This document shows positions 31,621 through 40,623 of a stretch of DNA of 64,000 bases, in pieces (the first letter of the stretch is position 1; every line of letters begins with the position of its first letter). The stretch covers positions 1-64,000 of the forward strand of contig CAJYQL010000025.1 in NCBI GenBank assembly GCA_913776965.1, in the 5' to 3' direction. A program made the position numbers and the translations under genes. Source of the DNA: an uncultured Xylophilus sp. (GTDB lineage Bacteria > Pseudomonadota > Gammaproteobacteria > Burkholderiales > Burkholderiaceae_C). Under the pieces are notes generated by a model. It was not told where the DNA came from. It did no database searches and worked only from the letters and a program-made list of their open reading frames with translations.

Positions 31621-32708
31621 TCCGCCGTCGTTCTGTTCCGGATGGCCTCCCCTTCCGCGTCTACGAACGTCGCGGCAAGCTCCGGTACAGCATCGGCTAC
31701 AAGCTGAGGTCCGGCCGCTGGGCGTTCCGCTACGACTGTGCGATTGACGACCTAGCCGAAATCCGCCGGCTGCGGCGCCAAGCCATTGAGGACTCGTCCA
31801 AGGTGATCGAAGACCGTCCTACCGGTGGATTCACGGGGCTGGTCGATGCCTGGTTCGAATGGCAGGACTCACTGCCCGAGACCGATCTGCGCAAGCGGGC
31901 CGACTCCACCATTGCCGAGAACCGCCGCGAGGCCGAGAACCTGAAGCGGGCTTGGGGCCACTTCGAAGTGCACGAGCTGACGCGGACCATGGGCTACGCC
32001 TATCTCGATGCCTGCGTTGACAGCCGGCCAGAGAAGGCCAACAAGGAAATCGCCCTCGCCCGCTTAATCTTGGAGTACGGCATCCGCAAAGGGTTGATCG
32101 AGACGAACCCGTTCGACCAGCTCACGAAGAACAAGACCGAGCGCACCCGGAGGTATGTGACCCATGACGAACTCGACATCGTCGTAGCCACCGGCCGCGT
32201 GCTGGGCGGGCCCTACCTGATCATCGCCCTGGCTCTACGCACTGCCTGGCTGTGTGTTCGCCGGTCGGTCGAGGTTCGCCGCATTACGCGCGATGCCATT
32301 CAGGATGCCGGCATCGTCTGGACCGACTCCAAGAACCCCGACAAGCCGAGCGTGCTGATCGAATGGTCGCCCGAGCTGCGCGAGACGATCCGCGAAGTGC
32401 TGGCGATCAAGCGCAACAAGATCAGCGGCACCTTCCTGCTGTTCGGCAACATGCAAGGTCAGGCGTACACGAAGTCGGGCTGGGGGAAGCTACTGGGCAC
32501 CCTAATGGCCAGCGCTGAGCTGCTGGGCAACGCATTGGAGATCGAGTTTCAGGCGTTCAGCCTGCAGGACTGCCGGCCGAAGGGCGTGAGCGACAAGCTG
32601 GGGCGTGGCGACAGCGACACGCAAGACGCGACGCTGCACACAGACGGGAAGATGATCGCCCGCGTCTATGACCGCAGGCAGTCCAAGACGGCCAAACCTG
32701 CCGGTTGA
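31617..32708 (+). CDS. Tyrosine recombinase, prophage integrase
   Basis: 363 residues from ATG 31617, which overlaps the DUF4224 stop. The N-terminal part has an arm-binding segment (VYERRGKLRYSIGYKLRSGRW) and a core-binding helix bundle. The catalytic domain has CVRRSVEVRRITRDAI (the first Arg), SFLQDCR-type patch (the line reads FSLQDCRPKGVSDK, with Gln where most have His) and ARVYDRRQ with the nucleophilic Tyr. The gene points to the tRNA-Asp 3' end, its likely attachment site. The replaced His is discussed as a finding. Confidence 0.88.
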   Translation: MIRRRSVPDGLPFRVYERRGKLRYSIGYKLRSGRWAFRYDCAIDDLAEIRRLRRQAIEDSSKVIEDRPTGGFTGLVDAWFEWQDSLPETDLRKRADSTIAENRREAENLKRAWGHFEVHELTRTMGYAYLDACVDSRPEKANKEIALARLILEYGIRKGLIETNPFDQLTKNKTERTRRYVTHDELDIVVATGRVLGGPYLIIALALRTAWLCVRRSVEVRRITRDAIQDAGIVWTDSKNPDKPSVLIEWSPELRETIREVLAIKRNKISGTFLLFGNMQGQAYTKSGWGKLLGTLMASAELLGNALEIEFQAFSLQDCRPKGVSDKLGRGDSDTQDATLHTDGKMIARVYDRRQSKTAKPAG

Positions 32709-32742
32709 ACTAGGATGGATCGCTCCAACCACCTCCAGCACC

Positions 32743-33030
32743 ATGAGCGAATCAGCCCACTTCACCATCATCCCAGCGACACCTGGGTACCGCATCGTTT
32801 ACGACGGCAGCGACGGCCTTTTTGTGTCGGAGCACGTCATCGCTTGGCGCATCGAAACCTTCGAGGAAGAGCCGGGCCTGCACTCCACCACCACACCCAT
32901 CACCGTGGAAGGGGAACCGGGGCTGAACTGGGCTGGTTTGCTATCGCCCGACGGAAGCGTGTCATGGGCGGAGGCCGAGTTCAGTTCGTTGGAAGAAGCA
33001 AACAAGGCTTGGGCTGACCGGCGTCGGTAG
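32743..33030 (+). CDS. Unknown protein between integrase and tRNA-Asp
   Basis: 95 residues from ATG 32743 (MSESAHFTIIPATPGYRIVY). The protein is acidic and beta-rich, with VIAWRIETFEEEPGLHSTTTPITVEG and a C-terminal SSLEEANKAW helix. It sits at the extreme end of the prophage, a frequent place for lysogenic conversion genes. No family is recognised. The composition is typical of a real protein. Confidence 0.6.
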   Translation: MSESAHFTIIPATPGYRIVYDGSDGLFVSEHVIAWRIETFEEEPGLHSTTTPITVEGEPGLNWAGLLSPDGSVSWAEAEFSSLEEANKAWADRRR

Positions 33031-33061
33031 TTGCTGATTCCAAAAAGTGCCCAAGCGAATT

Positions 33062-33104
33062 CCAAAAAACAAAAAGGGTTGCACCGTTTCCGATGCAACC
33101 CTTT
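33062..33104 (-). terminator. Terminator of the tRNA operon
   Basis: The minus strand has AAAGGGTTGCA and its complement (11-bp stem, 33073-33083 and 33094-33104) followed by TTTTTGTTTTTT. It terminates the tRNA-Ala/Glu/Asp transcript. It lies only 19 bases after the tRNA-Asp CCA end. The same stem could act weakly on plus-strand transcripts. Confidence 0.88.
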
Positions 33105-33122
33105 GAATTCCCGAAGGAAACT

Positions 33123-33199
33123 TGGCGGAGTGGACGGGACTCGAACCCGCGACCCCCGGCGTGACAGGCCGGTATTCTAACCAACTGAACTACCACTCC
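33123..33199 (-). tRNA. tRNA-Asp (GTC)
   Basis: 77 bases with encoded CCA. Acceptor arm GGAGTGG/CCACTCC, anticodon loop CTGTCAC giving GUC, T-loop GTTCGAGTC. Its 3' end faces the integrase and is the likely attachment site of the prophage. Confidence 0.97.
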
Positions 33200-33252
33200 T
33201 GGTAGGCAGCTTTCGCGCTCGCATTTGCATGCAAGAGCCAAGCGCTACAACT

Positions 33253-33328
33253 TGGCGACCCTACGGGGATTCGAACCCCGGTACTCACCGTGAAAGGGTG
33301 ATGTCCTAGGCCTCTAGACGATAGGGTC
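33253..33328 (-). tRNA. tRNA-Glu (TTC)
   Basis: 76 bases with encoded CCA. Acceptor GACCCTA/TAGGGTC, anticodon loop CTTTCAC giving UUC, T-loop GTTCGAATC. It lies next to gltX, whose product charges it. Confidence 0.97.
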
Positions 33329-33352
33329 AAAACCTTGGAACTTCCGTCGGAT

Positions 33353-33428
<76 letters not shown>

Positions 33429-33501
33429 CTTGTCTTCAACGATCTGCTGCTTTCGCTGCGTTTCGTTGTTAACTTCCGAGCCTCGAATTATGCACAGTTT
33501 T

Positions 33502-34890
33502 TTAGACTTTTCGCAACTTGCTCAATAAATTTTTGCGTCCGATCAATTCGAGCACTGCATCGACCGACGGCGTGTGCGCCGTACCCATAGTCAGCACCCG
33601 CACCGGCATCGCGAGCTGCGGCATTTTAAGTCCGTGCGCGGCCAGCGTTTCCTTGATCGCCGAGGCGATCGCAGGCTTCGTCCACTCCACCGTCTCCAGC
33701 TTGTCGGCCAGAGTGCGAACGGCCGGAATCACCGATGCCGTCACATGCTGGTCGCGCTCTTCGGCGCTGGCCTCGACATCCTCGTGGAAGCGCGCCGCCC
33801 AGTCCGCCAGCGCAACGACCGTGTCGCAGCGATCCTTGAACAGCGCGCAGATCCGCGGCAGGCGCTCGTCCGCCACGATGCCGCGCTTCTGCAGCTGCTC
33901 GGCGACCAGCGGTGCCAGCGCATCGTCGGCCATCGCCTTCAGATGCTGCGCATTCACCCAGCGGAGCTTCGCCTCGTCGAACTGCGCGGCGCTGCGGCCG
34001 AGATGGTCCAGGTCGAACCACTCCAGGAACTGCGCGCGGCTGAAGATCTCGTCGTCGCCGTGGCTCCAGCCCAGGCGCGCCAGATAGTTCACCATCGCAT
34101 CGGGCAGGTAACCCGCGTCGCGGTACTGCGTCACCGCCTTGGCGCCGTTGCGCTTGCTCATCTTCTCGCCCTGCTCGTTCAGCACGGTCGGCAGGTGGGC
34201 ATACACCGGCGGCTCCTGGCCGAGCGCCCGGAAGATATTGATCTGGCGCGGTGTGTTGTTCACATGGTCGTCGCCGCGGATCACATGGGTGATCGCCATG
34301 TCGATGTCGTCCACCACCACGCAGAAGTTGTACGTCGGCGTACCGTCGGGGCGCGCGATCACCAGGTCGTCGAGTTCGTCATTGGCGATCTCGATGCGGC
34401 CCTTGACCTTGTCGTCCCAGGCGACGACGCCGCCCTGCGGATTGCGGAAGCGCAGCACCGGCTGGACGCCGGCCGGTACCGGCGGCAGCGTCTTACCCGG
34501 CTCCGGACGCCAAGTACCGTCGTAGCGCGGCTTTTCCTTGGCCGCCATCTGGCGCTCGCGCAGCGCATCCAGTTCCGCAACCGACATGTAGCACGGGTAC
34601 ACCGCGTTTTTCGCCTGAAGTTCGGCCAGCACCGCCTTGTAGCGGTCCATGCGCTGCATCTGATAGAACGGCCCTTCGTCGGCATCCAGACCCAGCCAGG
34701 CCATGCCCTCCAGGATCACGTCGACGGCCGCCTGCGAGGACCGCTCGAGGTCGGTGTCCTCGATGCGCAGGATGAAATCGCCGCCCTGCGAGCGCGCGAA
34801 GGCCCAGGGATACAGGGCCGAGCGGATGTTGCCGAGGTGGATGAAGCCGGTGGGCGACGGTGCGAAGCGGGTACGGATGCGTTGTGTCAT
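33502..34890 (-). CDS. gltX: Glutamate--tRNA ligase
   Basis: 462 residues, the usual length. Class I synthetase signatures are present: [19 protein letters not shown] (HIGH-like) at residues 9-27 and [12 protein letters not shown] (KMSKS-like) near residue 240, with the connecting [18 protein letters not shown]. It attaches glutamate to tRNA-Glu; in many betaproteobacteria it is discriminating because GlnRS exists. It lies just upstream of the tRNA-Ala/Glu/Asp cluster on the same strand. It starts at ATG 34890. Confidence 0.97.
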   Translation of the reverse strand: MTQRIRTRFAPSPTGFIHLGNIRSALYPWAFARSQGGDFILRIEDTDLERSSQAAVDVILEGMAWLGLDADEGPFYQMQRMDRYKAVLAELQAKNAVYPCYMSVAELDALRERQMAAKEKPRYDGTWRPEPGKTLPPVPAGVQPVLRFRNPQGGVVAWDDKVKGRIEIANDELDDLVIARPDGTPTYNFCVVVDDIDMAITHVIRGDDHVNNTPRQINIFRALGQEPPVYAHLPTVLNEQGEKMSKRNGAKAVTQYRDAGYLPDAMVNYLARLGWSHGDDEIFSRAQFLEWFDLDHLGRSAAQFDEAKLRWVNAQHLKAMADDALAPLVAEQLQKRGIVADERLPRICALFKDRCDTVVALADWAARFHEDVEASAEERDQHVTASVIPAVRTLADKLETVEWTKPAIASAIKETLAAHGLKMPQLAMPVRVLTMGTAHTPSVDAVLELIGRKNLLSKLRKV

Positions 34891-34927
34891 CGAAGGCGGG
34901 ACAGTCGGTTCGGTTGCGTGGCGCCGG

Positions 34928-36439
34928 TCAGGCGTCCTGGGCGTTGGGCAGTGCGAGGCGCGAGGTGTCTTCCTCGGCGAACGGCTCTTCCTGGCCGACG
35001 CGCGCCTCGTTGATCTTCACGATGTCGTCGGAGGTGATGTCGCCGGTCACGTAGATGCCGTCGAAGCAGGAAGCGTCGAAGCCGTCGAGCTTCGGGTTCA
35101 GCGCGGCGACGGCCTTCTTCATCGCGTCCACGTCCTGGTAGATCAGCGCGTCGCAGCCGATCAGGGCGCGCACTTCTTCCAGCGAACGGTTGGCCGCCAC
35201 CAGCTCGGTGCTGGTCGGCATGTCGATGCCGTAGACGTTCGGGTAGCGCACCGGCGGCGCAGCACTCGCCATGTAGACCTTTCGGGCGCCGGCGTCGCGC
35301 GCCATCTGCACGATCTCGCGGCTGGTGGTGCCGCGCACGATCGAGTCGTCCACCAGCAGCACGTTCCGGCCCTTGAACTCGCTGCCAATGACGTTGAGCT
35401 TCTGCCGCACCGACTTCTTGCGCACGCCCTGCCCCGGCATGATGAAGGTGCGTCCGACATAGCGGTTCTTGACGAAACCTTCGCGGTACGGAATGCCGAG
35501 CAGGTGCGCCAGCTGCGTCGCGCTCGGGCGGCTCGATTCCGGGATCGGGATGACCACGTCGATCTCGTTGGGCGGCACGGTCGACACCACGCGCTTGGCC
35601 AGGGCCTCGCCGAGGTTGAGGCGCGCCTGGTAGACCGAAATGCCGTCCAGCACCGAGTCCGGCCGGGCGAGATACACAAATTCAAAGATGCACGGGTTGA
35701 GCCGCGGCGCCTCCGCGCACTGCTGCGACAGCACCTTGCCGTCGGTGTTGATGAAGACGGCTTCGCCAGGGGCGATGTTGCGATCGAGCGTGAAACCGGA
35801 GCCTTCGAGCGCCACCGATTCGCTCGCGACCATCACCGTGCCGTCCTTGGCGCGGCCGATGCACAGCGGCCGGATGCCGTGGGGATCGCGGAACGCCAGC
35901 AGGCCGTGACCGGCGATCAGCGCGATCACCGCATAGGAGCCCTTCACGCGGCGGTGCACCGCACGCACTGCGGCGAACACCTCATCGGCATGCAGCGGTG
36001 CGCCGCGTGTCGCCTTCTCCAGTTCGTGGGCGAAGACGTTGAGCAGGACTTCGGAGTCGCTGTCGGTGTTGGTGTGGCGGTGATCGGTGGAGAACAGCTC
36101 GCCGCGCAGTTCCTTGGCATTGGTCAGGTTGCCGTTGTGCACCAGCACGATGCCGAAGGGCGCATTCACGTAGAAGGGCTGCGCCTCTTCTTCGCTGTAG
36201 GCGTTGCCGGCGGTCGGGTAGCGCACCTGGCCCAGTCCGACGTCACCCGGCAGCGCGCGCATGTTGCGGGTGCGGAAGACGTCGCGCACCATGCCCTTGG
36301 CCTTGTGCATGAAGAACTTGCGCTGCTGCTGGGTGACGATGCCGGCAGCGTCCTGTCCGCGGTGCTGAAGCAGCAGCAGCGCGTCGTAGATTAGTTGATT
36401 GACGGGAGCGTTACTGACAACGCCGACGATTCCACACAT
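34928..36439 (-). CDS. purF: Amidophosphoribosyltransferase
   Basis: 503 residues. It begins MCGIVGVV, where Cys2 becomes the N-terminal nucleophile of the glutaminase domain. The PRPP-binding site [18 protein letters not shown] lies near residue 365. It performs the first step of purine synthesis: PRPP plus glutamine to phosphoribosylamine. It follows cvpA with a 15-base gap; the cvpA-purF pair is conserved in proteobacteria. Confidence 0.97.
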   Translation of the reverse strand: MCGIVGVVSNAPVNQLIYDALLLLQHRGQDAAGIVTQQQRKFFMHKAKGMVRDVFRTRNMRALPGDVGLGQVRYPTAGNAYSEEEAQPFYVNAPFGIVLVHNGNLTNAKELRGELFSTDHRHTNTDSDSEVLLNVFAHELEKATRGAPLHADEVFAAVRAVHRRVKGSYAVIALIAGHGLLAFRDPHGIRPLCIGRAKDGTVMVASESVALEGSGFTLDRNIAPGEAVFINTDGKVLSQQCAEAPRLNPCIFEFVYLARPDSVLDGISVYQARLNLGEALAKRVVSTVPPNEIDVVIPIPESSRPSATQLAHLLGIPYREGFVKNRYVGRTFIMPGQGVRKKSVRQKLNVIGSEFKGRNVLLVDDSIVRGTTSREIVQMARDAGARKVYMASAAPPVRYPNVYGIDMPTSTELVAANRSLEEVRALIGCDALIYQDVDAMKKAVAALNPKLDGFDASCFDGIYVTGDITSDDIVKINEARVGQEEPFAEEDTSRLALPNAQDA

Positions 36440-36454
36440 GGGGGTCCACCTTCA

Positions 36455-36940
36455 TCAGGGAAAAAATTGTCCGAATGCCGCGGGCAGCACCGGCTTCACG
36501 CCATCCAGTGCATCCCGCAGCAGCGGTGCTGCCTGCGATTCCTGCCACCATGCGCTGTCGCGCAGGGCCGTCGTCTCCACCACTACCGCCAGCGCCAGCA
36601 GCAGCACGGCTGCCCGCACCAGCCCGAAGGCCGCGCCGAGCGTGCGGTCCACCGGGCCGAGCCCCACCGTCGTGACCAGCCGCCGCAGCAGCGAGGCCAC
36701 CAGGCCGCAGCCGAACGCCGCCGCCACGAACACGATCACGAAACCCGCCGCATACCGGGCCGAATCGCCCGGCTGCCCGAACGGCAGCCGGTCCGCCACG
36801 TCCTGCGCCCACCACTGCGCCAGCAGGAACGCGATCACCCAGCCGGCCAGCGAGAGCACCTCGTACACCAGCCCGCGCCAGAGCCCGAGCAGGAAGGACG
36901 CGACCAGCACGGTCGCCAGGATCCAGTCGATGGCCGTCAC
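36455..36940 (-). CDS. cvpA: CvpA family membrane protein
   Basis: 161 residues with four hydrophobic spans (about 2-20, 25-42, 64-82, 102-120). The DWILATVLVASFLLGLWRGLVYEVLSLAGW opening is the CvpA signature. It was named for colicin V production in E. coli and contributes to envelope stress resistance; its molecular role is unsettled. It sits directly upstream of purF in the same direction. Confidence 0.92.
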   Translation of the reverse strand: MTAIDWILATVLVASFLLGLWRGLVYEVLSLAGWVIAFLLAQWWAQDVADRLPFGQPGDSARYAAGFVIVFVAAAFGCGLVASLLRRLVTTVGLGPVDRTLGAAFGLVRAAVLLLALAVVVETTALRDSAWWQESQAAPLLRDALDGVKPVLPAAFGQFFP

Positions 36941-36952
36941 CGGCGCTTCTCG

Positions 36953-37930
36953 CTACAAGCTGAGGATGCTCGCGGGCAAATCCAGCCCCCGGATGCGGGC
37001 GGCCGCCTTGTCGGCTTCGGCACGGCTCATGAACGGACCGACCCGCACCCGGTGGCGCTTGCCGTCTTTGGTCTCAACCGTCTGCACGTAGGTCTTGAGG
37101 CCGCCGCGGCTCAGCTTGCCGCGCGCCTCCTGCGCCTTATCGGCATCGCCGAAGGCGCCCACCTGGACGACGAACCGACCCTCCGCCGCGGCAGCCGCGG
37201 TCGAAGCAGCTGCCGGCGCTGCGGCCACGGCGAGGTCGCTGCGGCCTTCCAGCAGCGCCCGGGCGCGGGCCGCCTCGTCCACCCGCAGCGCGGCCGGGCG
37301 TTCCGGCTTGGGCTCGGGGCGGGTCTCGGGCTTGGATTCGGTGCGTGCCTCGCGGCGCGGCTCGGCGGGTTTGGCGGTCTCGGCCGCGGGCTTCGCCGGC
37401 TCGTTGCGGGCCGCAGGTTCCTTGCGGGCGGCCGGCTCCTCCGCCGGCTTGCGCGGCAAAGACGATGCGACGACTTCTTCGTTGTCGTCGAGCCCGTTGG
37501 CATTGGCACCGCGCTGCGCGGTGGTCGGAGCGGCAACGGAAGCCGCCGGCACTACGGCAGTCGCAGCGGCCGGTGCCGACGTAGTCGCTGACGCGGCGGG
37601 AGCGGTGCTACCCGCCTCCACGGTCCCGCCGGACGCCCGGGCGCCGGGCATGACCAGCGCAGGCGCCTGGTTGCGGTCGGGGATCGCGATGGGAATGTCG
37701 ACCGGAATCGGCCGCGGCTGCGTATCGAACAAGACCGGGAAGCCCACGACACCGACCACCAGCAGCACCGCAGCGCCGATCAGCCGGTGGCGTGCCCGGC
37801 GGCGCAGCGTCTCGGCGCTTTCGGCGGGCGGCGGCGTGGCGCGCCGCGAACGGCCCGACCGGCGGGCATCCTGCTGCCGGCCATCGTCCTGTTCGCCGCG
37901 TCCGGGCCACCGGAACTTGAAAAAAGCCAT
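36953..37930 (-). CDS. SPOR-domain cell division protein (DedD-like)
   Basis: 325 residues. Basic cytoplasmic N-terminus (to about 45), one transmembrane helix (LIGAAVLLVVGVVGFPVLF), a long Pro/Ala/Glu-rich periplasmic linker, and a C-terminal SPOR domain from about residue 245 (FVVQVGAFGDADKAQEARGK and YVQTVETKDGKRHRVRVGPF). The SPOR domain binds denuded glycan strands at the septum. The place between folC and cvpA is that of dedD in proteobacteria. The linker is longer than in E. coli DedD. Confidence 0.9.
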   Translation of the reverse strand: MAFFKFRWPGRGEQDDGRQQDARRSGRSRRATPPPAESAETLRRRARHRLIGAAVLLVVGVVGFPVLFDTQPRPIPVDIPIAIPDRNQAPALVMPGARASGGTVEAGSTAPAASATTSAPAAATAVVPAASVAAPTTAQRGANANGLDDNEEVVASSLPRKPAEEPAARKEPAARNEPAKPAAETAKPAEPRREARTESKPETRPEPKPERPAALRVDEAARARALLEGRSDLAVAAAPAAASTAAAAAEGRFVVQVGAFGDADKAQEARGKLSRGGLKTYVQTVETKDGKRHRVRVGPFMSRAEADKAAARIRGLDLPASILSL

Positions 37931-37941
37931 GAGAAGGGGAG

Positions 37942-39252
37942 CTAGCCGAGGTGCTTGGCCGTGAGGCGGGGGACGCCGTTCGCGAGCACACCGCCGACGG
38001 TGTAGAACGATCCGAAGACGACGATTCTATCAGCGGGGTCTGCGGCGGCGACCGCCGCGTCGAGCGCCTGCTGCGGTGCCGCATGGGCCGATGCGGGCAC
38101 CGCGCGGCGCCCGCCGGCGACCATCTGCAGCGCGTTCCATTTGGCGCATAGCCGGGCGCTGGTTTCGGCCCGCGGCGTGGGCAGGTCGCAGAAATACCAC
38201 CGGTCCACCAGCGGGCCGACGCGGCCGAGCATCGTGCCCAGATCCTTGTCACCCATCGCGCCGAAGACCGCATGGGTGGTCGGGAAGAAGCCCATCGCGT
38301 CCAGGTTCTCGGCGAGCGCCGCGACCGAATGCGGGTTGTGCGCCACGTCGAGCACCAGCGTCGGCTGGCCCGGCACGATCTGGAAGCGGCCCGGCAGTTC
38401 GGCCCGCGCCAGACCGGTGCGGATCGCTTGCGCGGTGACCGGCACCCGGTCGCGCAGCGCCTCGAAGGCTGCCAGCACGCCGGCGGCGTTGACCAGCTGG
38501 TTCGCGCCGCGCAGCGCCGGATAGGCCAGCCCGCTGAAACGCCGGCCGCGTCCGGCCCAGCCCCACTGCTGCTTGTCGCCCGAGACGTTGAAGTCGCGGC
38601 CGGCCTGCCACAGGTCGGCGCCGACCGCCGCGGCATGCGCGGCCACGCTGGCAGGCGGCATCGGGTCGCTGACGATCGCCGGCCGGCCGGGCCGCATGAT
38701 GCCGGCCTTTTCGAAGCCGATCGCCTCGCGGGTGTTGCCGAGGAATTCCGTGTGGTCGATGTCGATGCTGGTGATCACCGCGCAGTCGGTATCGACAATG
38801 TTGGTCGCATCCAGCCGGCCGCCGAGCCCGACCTCCAGCACCACCAGGTCCAGCCCCGCCTGCGACAGCAGCCGCAGGATGGCCAGCGTCGTGAATTCGA
38901 AGTACGTCAGGCTGACCGCATCGCCACCTTCGGTCCGGGCCTGTTCGACAGCCGCGAAATGCGGCACCAGCGCGCCGGGCGACACGATGTCGCCGTTCAC
39001 CCGGCAGCGTTCCTCGAAGCGCACCAGGTGCGGCGAGGTATAGAGCCCGGTCTTCCAGCCGGCGGCCAGCGCGATCGATTCCAGCATCGCGCAGGTCGAC
39101 CCCTTGCCGTTGGTGCCCGCCACGGTCACCACCGTGGCCGCGAAGCGCAGGTCGAGCCGCTGCGCCACGGTGCGAACCCGGTCGAGGCCCATGTCGATGG
39201 TGGTCGGGTGCAGCCGTTCGCAGTGGGCCAGCCAGTCGTCGAGTGTGTGCAT
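37942..39252 (-). CDS. folC: Bifunctional folylpolyglutamate / dihydrofolate synthase
   Basis: 436 residues from ATG 39252 (MHTLDDWLAHCERLHPTT); the longer frame upstream overlaps the divergent gene region and is rejected. Mur-ligase motifs: VTVAGTNGKGSTCAMLE (ATP loop), VLEVGLGGRLDATN, SIDIDHTEFLG and VLDVAHNPHSV. It adds glutamate to dihydropteroate and tetrahydrofolates. It is 11 bases from the SPOR gene, in the conserved folC-dedD-cvpA-purF string. Confidence 0.96.
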   Translation of the reverse strand: MHTLDDWLAHCERLHPTTIDMGLDRVRTVAQRLDLRFAATVVTVAGTNGKGSTCAMLESIALAAGWKTGLYTSPHLVRFEERCRVNGDIVSPGALVPHFAAVEQARTEGGDAVSLTYFEFTTLAILRLLSQAGLDLVVLEVGLGGRLDATNIVDTDCAVITSIDIDHTEFLGNTREAIGFEKAGIMRPGRPAIVSDPMPPASVAAHAAAVGADLWQAGRDFNVSGDKQQWGWAGRGRRFSGLAYPALRGANQLVNAAGVLAAFEALRDRVPVTAQAIRTGLARAELPGRFQIVPGQPTLVLDVAHNPHSVAALAENLDAMGFFPTTHAVFGAMGDKDLGTMLGRVGPLVDRWYFCDLPTPRAETSARLCAKWNALQMVAGGRRAVPASAHAAPQQALDAAVAAADPADRIVVFGSFYTVGGVLANGVPRLTAKHLG

Positions 39253-39288
39253 AAGGGCCGGGATTGTCGCCCACGGCACAATCCGCGG

Positions 39289-39639
39289 ATGGTCACGCTC
39301 TACGGCATCCCCCACTGCGACACGGTCAAGAAGGCGCGCGCCTGGCTGGCGGACCGGCAGGTGGACGTCCGCTTCCACGACTTCAAGAAAAGCGGCGTGC
39401 CGGCCTCTGCCCTGCCGGCCTGGATGGCGGCGGTCGGCCGCGACCGGCTGCTGAACCGGCGCGGCACCACCTGGCGCGGCCTGGACGCGGCGGCCCAGGC
39501 GGCTGCCGGCACCGATGCCGGCGCGGTGGCGCTGATGCAGGCGCAGCCGAGCATCGTCAAGCGTCCGGTCGTCGAATGGCCCGACGGCACCGTGACGGTC
39601 GGGTTCGATGCGGACGACTGGGCGCGCCGCATCGCCTGA
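39289..39639 (+). CDS. ArsC/YffB-type reductase family protein
   Basis: 116 residues from ATG 39289 (MVTLYGIPHCDTVKKARAWL). The thioredoxin-like ArsC/Spx fold is visible: GIPHCDTVKKA with a single Cys, FHDFKKSGV, LLNRRGTTWR and VKRPVVEWPDG. The GIPxCDTVKKA form is typical of YffB, a glutathione-dependent reductase-like protein and not a true arsenate reductase. It is divergent from folC with a 36-bp gap. Confidence 0.88.
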   Translation: MVTLYGIPHCDTVKKARAWLADRQVDVRFHDFKKSGVPASALPAWMAAVGRDRLLNRRGTTWRGLDAAAQAAAGTDAGAVALMQAQPSIVKRPVVEWPDGTVTVGFDADDWARRIA

Positions 39640-39784
39640 CTCCGGCCCTGCCGCCGCGGCGCATTCATCCGCCTTTACGGGGCTTTACCGGGCTTTACCT
39701 GCGGGCAGCATCGGGAACTCCCGCCCCGCTTCTACACTCCCAGCACGCAGCCGGCGCACGCGCGCCGCACGCAAGGAGTTGACG

Positions 39785-40516
39785 ATGACACGAGTTCTTT
39801 TGCTGTCGGCCGTGGCAGCCGCGGCCGCCGCCGCATCGGGCGCTGCCCTGGCGCAGGACCGGGGCGCCGGCCGCGAAATGGGCCGGGTGTTGTCCACCAC
39901 GCCGGTGATGCAGCAGGTCGCCGTGCCGCAGCAGGTCTGCGGTACCCAGCAGGTCGTCACCCAGGCGCCGCGCACCGGCGCCGGTGCGGTGATGGGCGCG
40001 CTCGCGGGCGGCGCCCTGGGCAACGCGATCGGCAACGGCGGCGGACGGGCTGCGGCGACCGCGCTCGGCCTGTTCGGCGGCGCGGTGCTCGGCAACCAGG
40101 TCGAAGGCGGCTATCCGCAGGTGCAGAATGTGGCGAACTGCGTCACCCAGACCACCTACGAGAACCGCACCGTCGGCTACAACGTCACCTACGAATATGC
40201 GGGCCGGCAGTACACGACGCAGATGGCCAGCGACCCGGGCCAGTGGGTGCCGGTGCAGGTGGGTGCGGTGTCCGACACCTACGCCACCCCCGCCCCGCAG
40301 GCCGCCTATGCGGTGCCGCCGACCTATCCGCAGCCGGGCTATGTGGCGCCGGCCTACGCGCAGCCGGCCATCGTGCAGTCGAGCGTCGTCGTGCCCTACG
40401 GACCGCCGCCGGTGGTCTATGCGCCCAGCTACTACCGGCCGGCGCCGGTCTACGCGGCGCCGCTGGGCGTGTCGCTCAACCTGGGTTACAGCCGCGGGTA
40501 CGGCCACTGGCGTTGA
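39785..40516 (+). CDS. Exported glycine-zipper 2TM protein
   Basis: 243 residues from ATG 39785 with AAGGAG upstream. A signal peptide is clear (MTRVLLLSAVAAAAAAASGAALAQ, cleavage likely after ALA). A glycine-zipper repeat GAVMGALAGGALGNAIGNGGG at about 76-96 is the Rick_17kDa/2TM type of outer-membrane assembly or stabilising proteins. The C-terminal half is Pro/Tyr-rich (YPQPGYVAPAYAQPA). It likely works in the periplasm or outer membrane. A terminator follows. Confidence 0.85.
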   Translation: MTRVLLLSAVAAAAAAASGAALAQDRGAGREMGRVLSTTPVMQQVAVPQQVCGTQQVVTQAPRTGAGAVMGALAGGALGNAIGNGGGRAAATALGLFGGAVLGNQVEGGYPQVQNVANCVTQTTYENRTVGYNVTYEYAGRQYTTQMASDPGQWVPVQVGAVSDTYATPAPQAAYAVPPTYPQPGYVAPAYAQPAIVQSSVVVPYGPPPVVYAPSYYRPAPVYAAPLGVSLNLGYSRGYGHWR

Positions 40517-40542
40517 ACGGGGCGCCCCGCCGAATCAAAAAG

Positions 40543-40566
40543 TAGCCGCACGGCTCCTTTTTTGAT
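40543..40566 (+). terminator. Intrinsic terminator
   Basis: AGCCG-CA-CGGCT stem followed by CCTTTTTTT directly after the glycine-zipper gene. The stem is short but the T-tract is good. Confidence 0.65.
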
Positions 40567-40605
40567 GGTTTCAGGCCTTTTGCACAGGTGGTCTCTGCGC
40601 ACGCA

Positions 40606-40622
40606 GCTATCTTTTCGATAGC
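40606..40622. repeat. Short hairpin repeat GCTATC-N5-GATAGC, copy 1
   Basis: Six-bp arms around TTTTC, sitting between the glycine-zipper and anti-sigma genes. A second copy is at 54370-54386. Similar small hairpins are scattered between genes in Comamonadaceae, to my knowledge. Confidence 0.6.
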
Positions 40623-40623
40623 A

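Noticed and set aside
1..33030. CRISPR array or insertion sequences in the prophage
   Set aside because: No regular short repeats with spacers, no transposase frames and no terminal inverted repeats were seen.
33031..33122. Phage attachment site duplication beside tRNA-Asp
   Set aside because: Only one end of the prophage is in the window, so no direct repeat can be compared; the tRNA-Asp site remains an inference.
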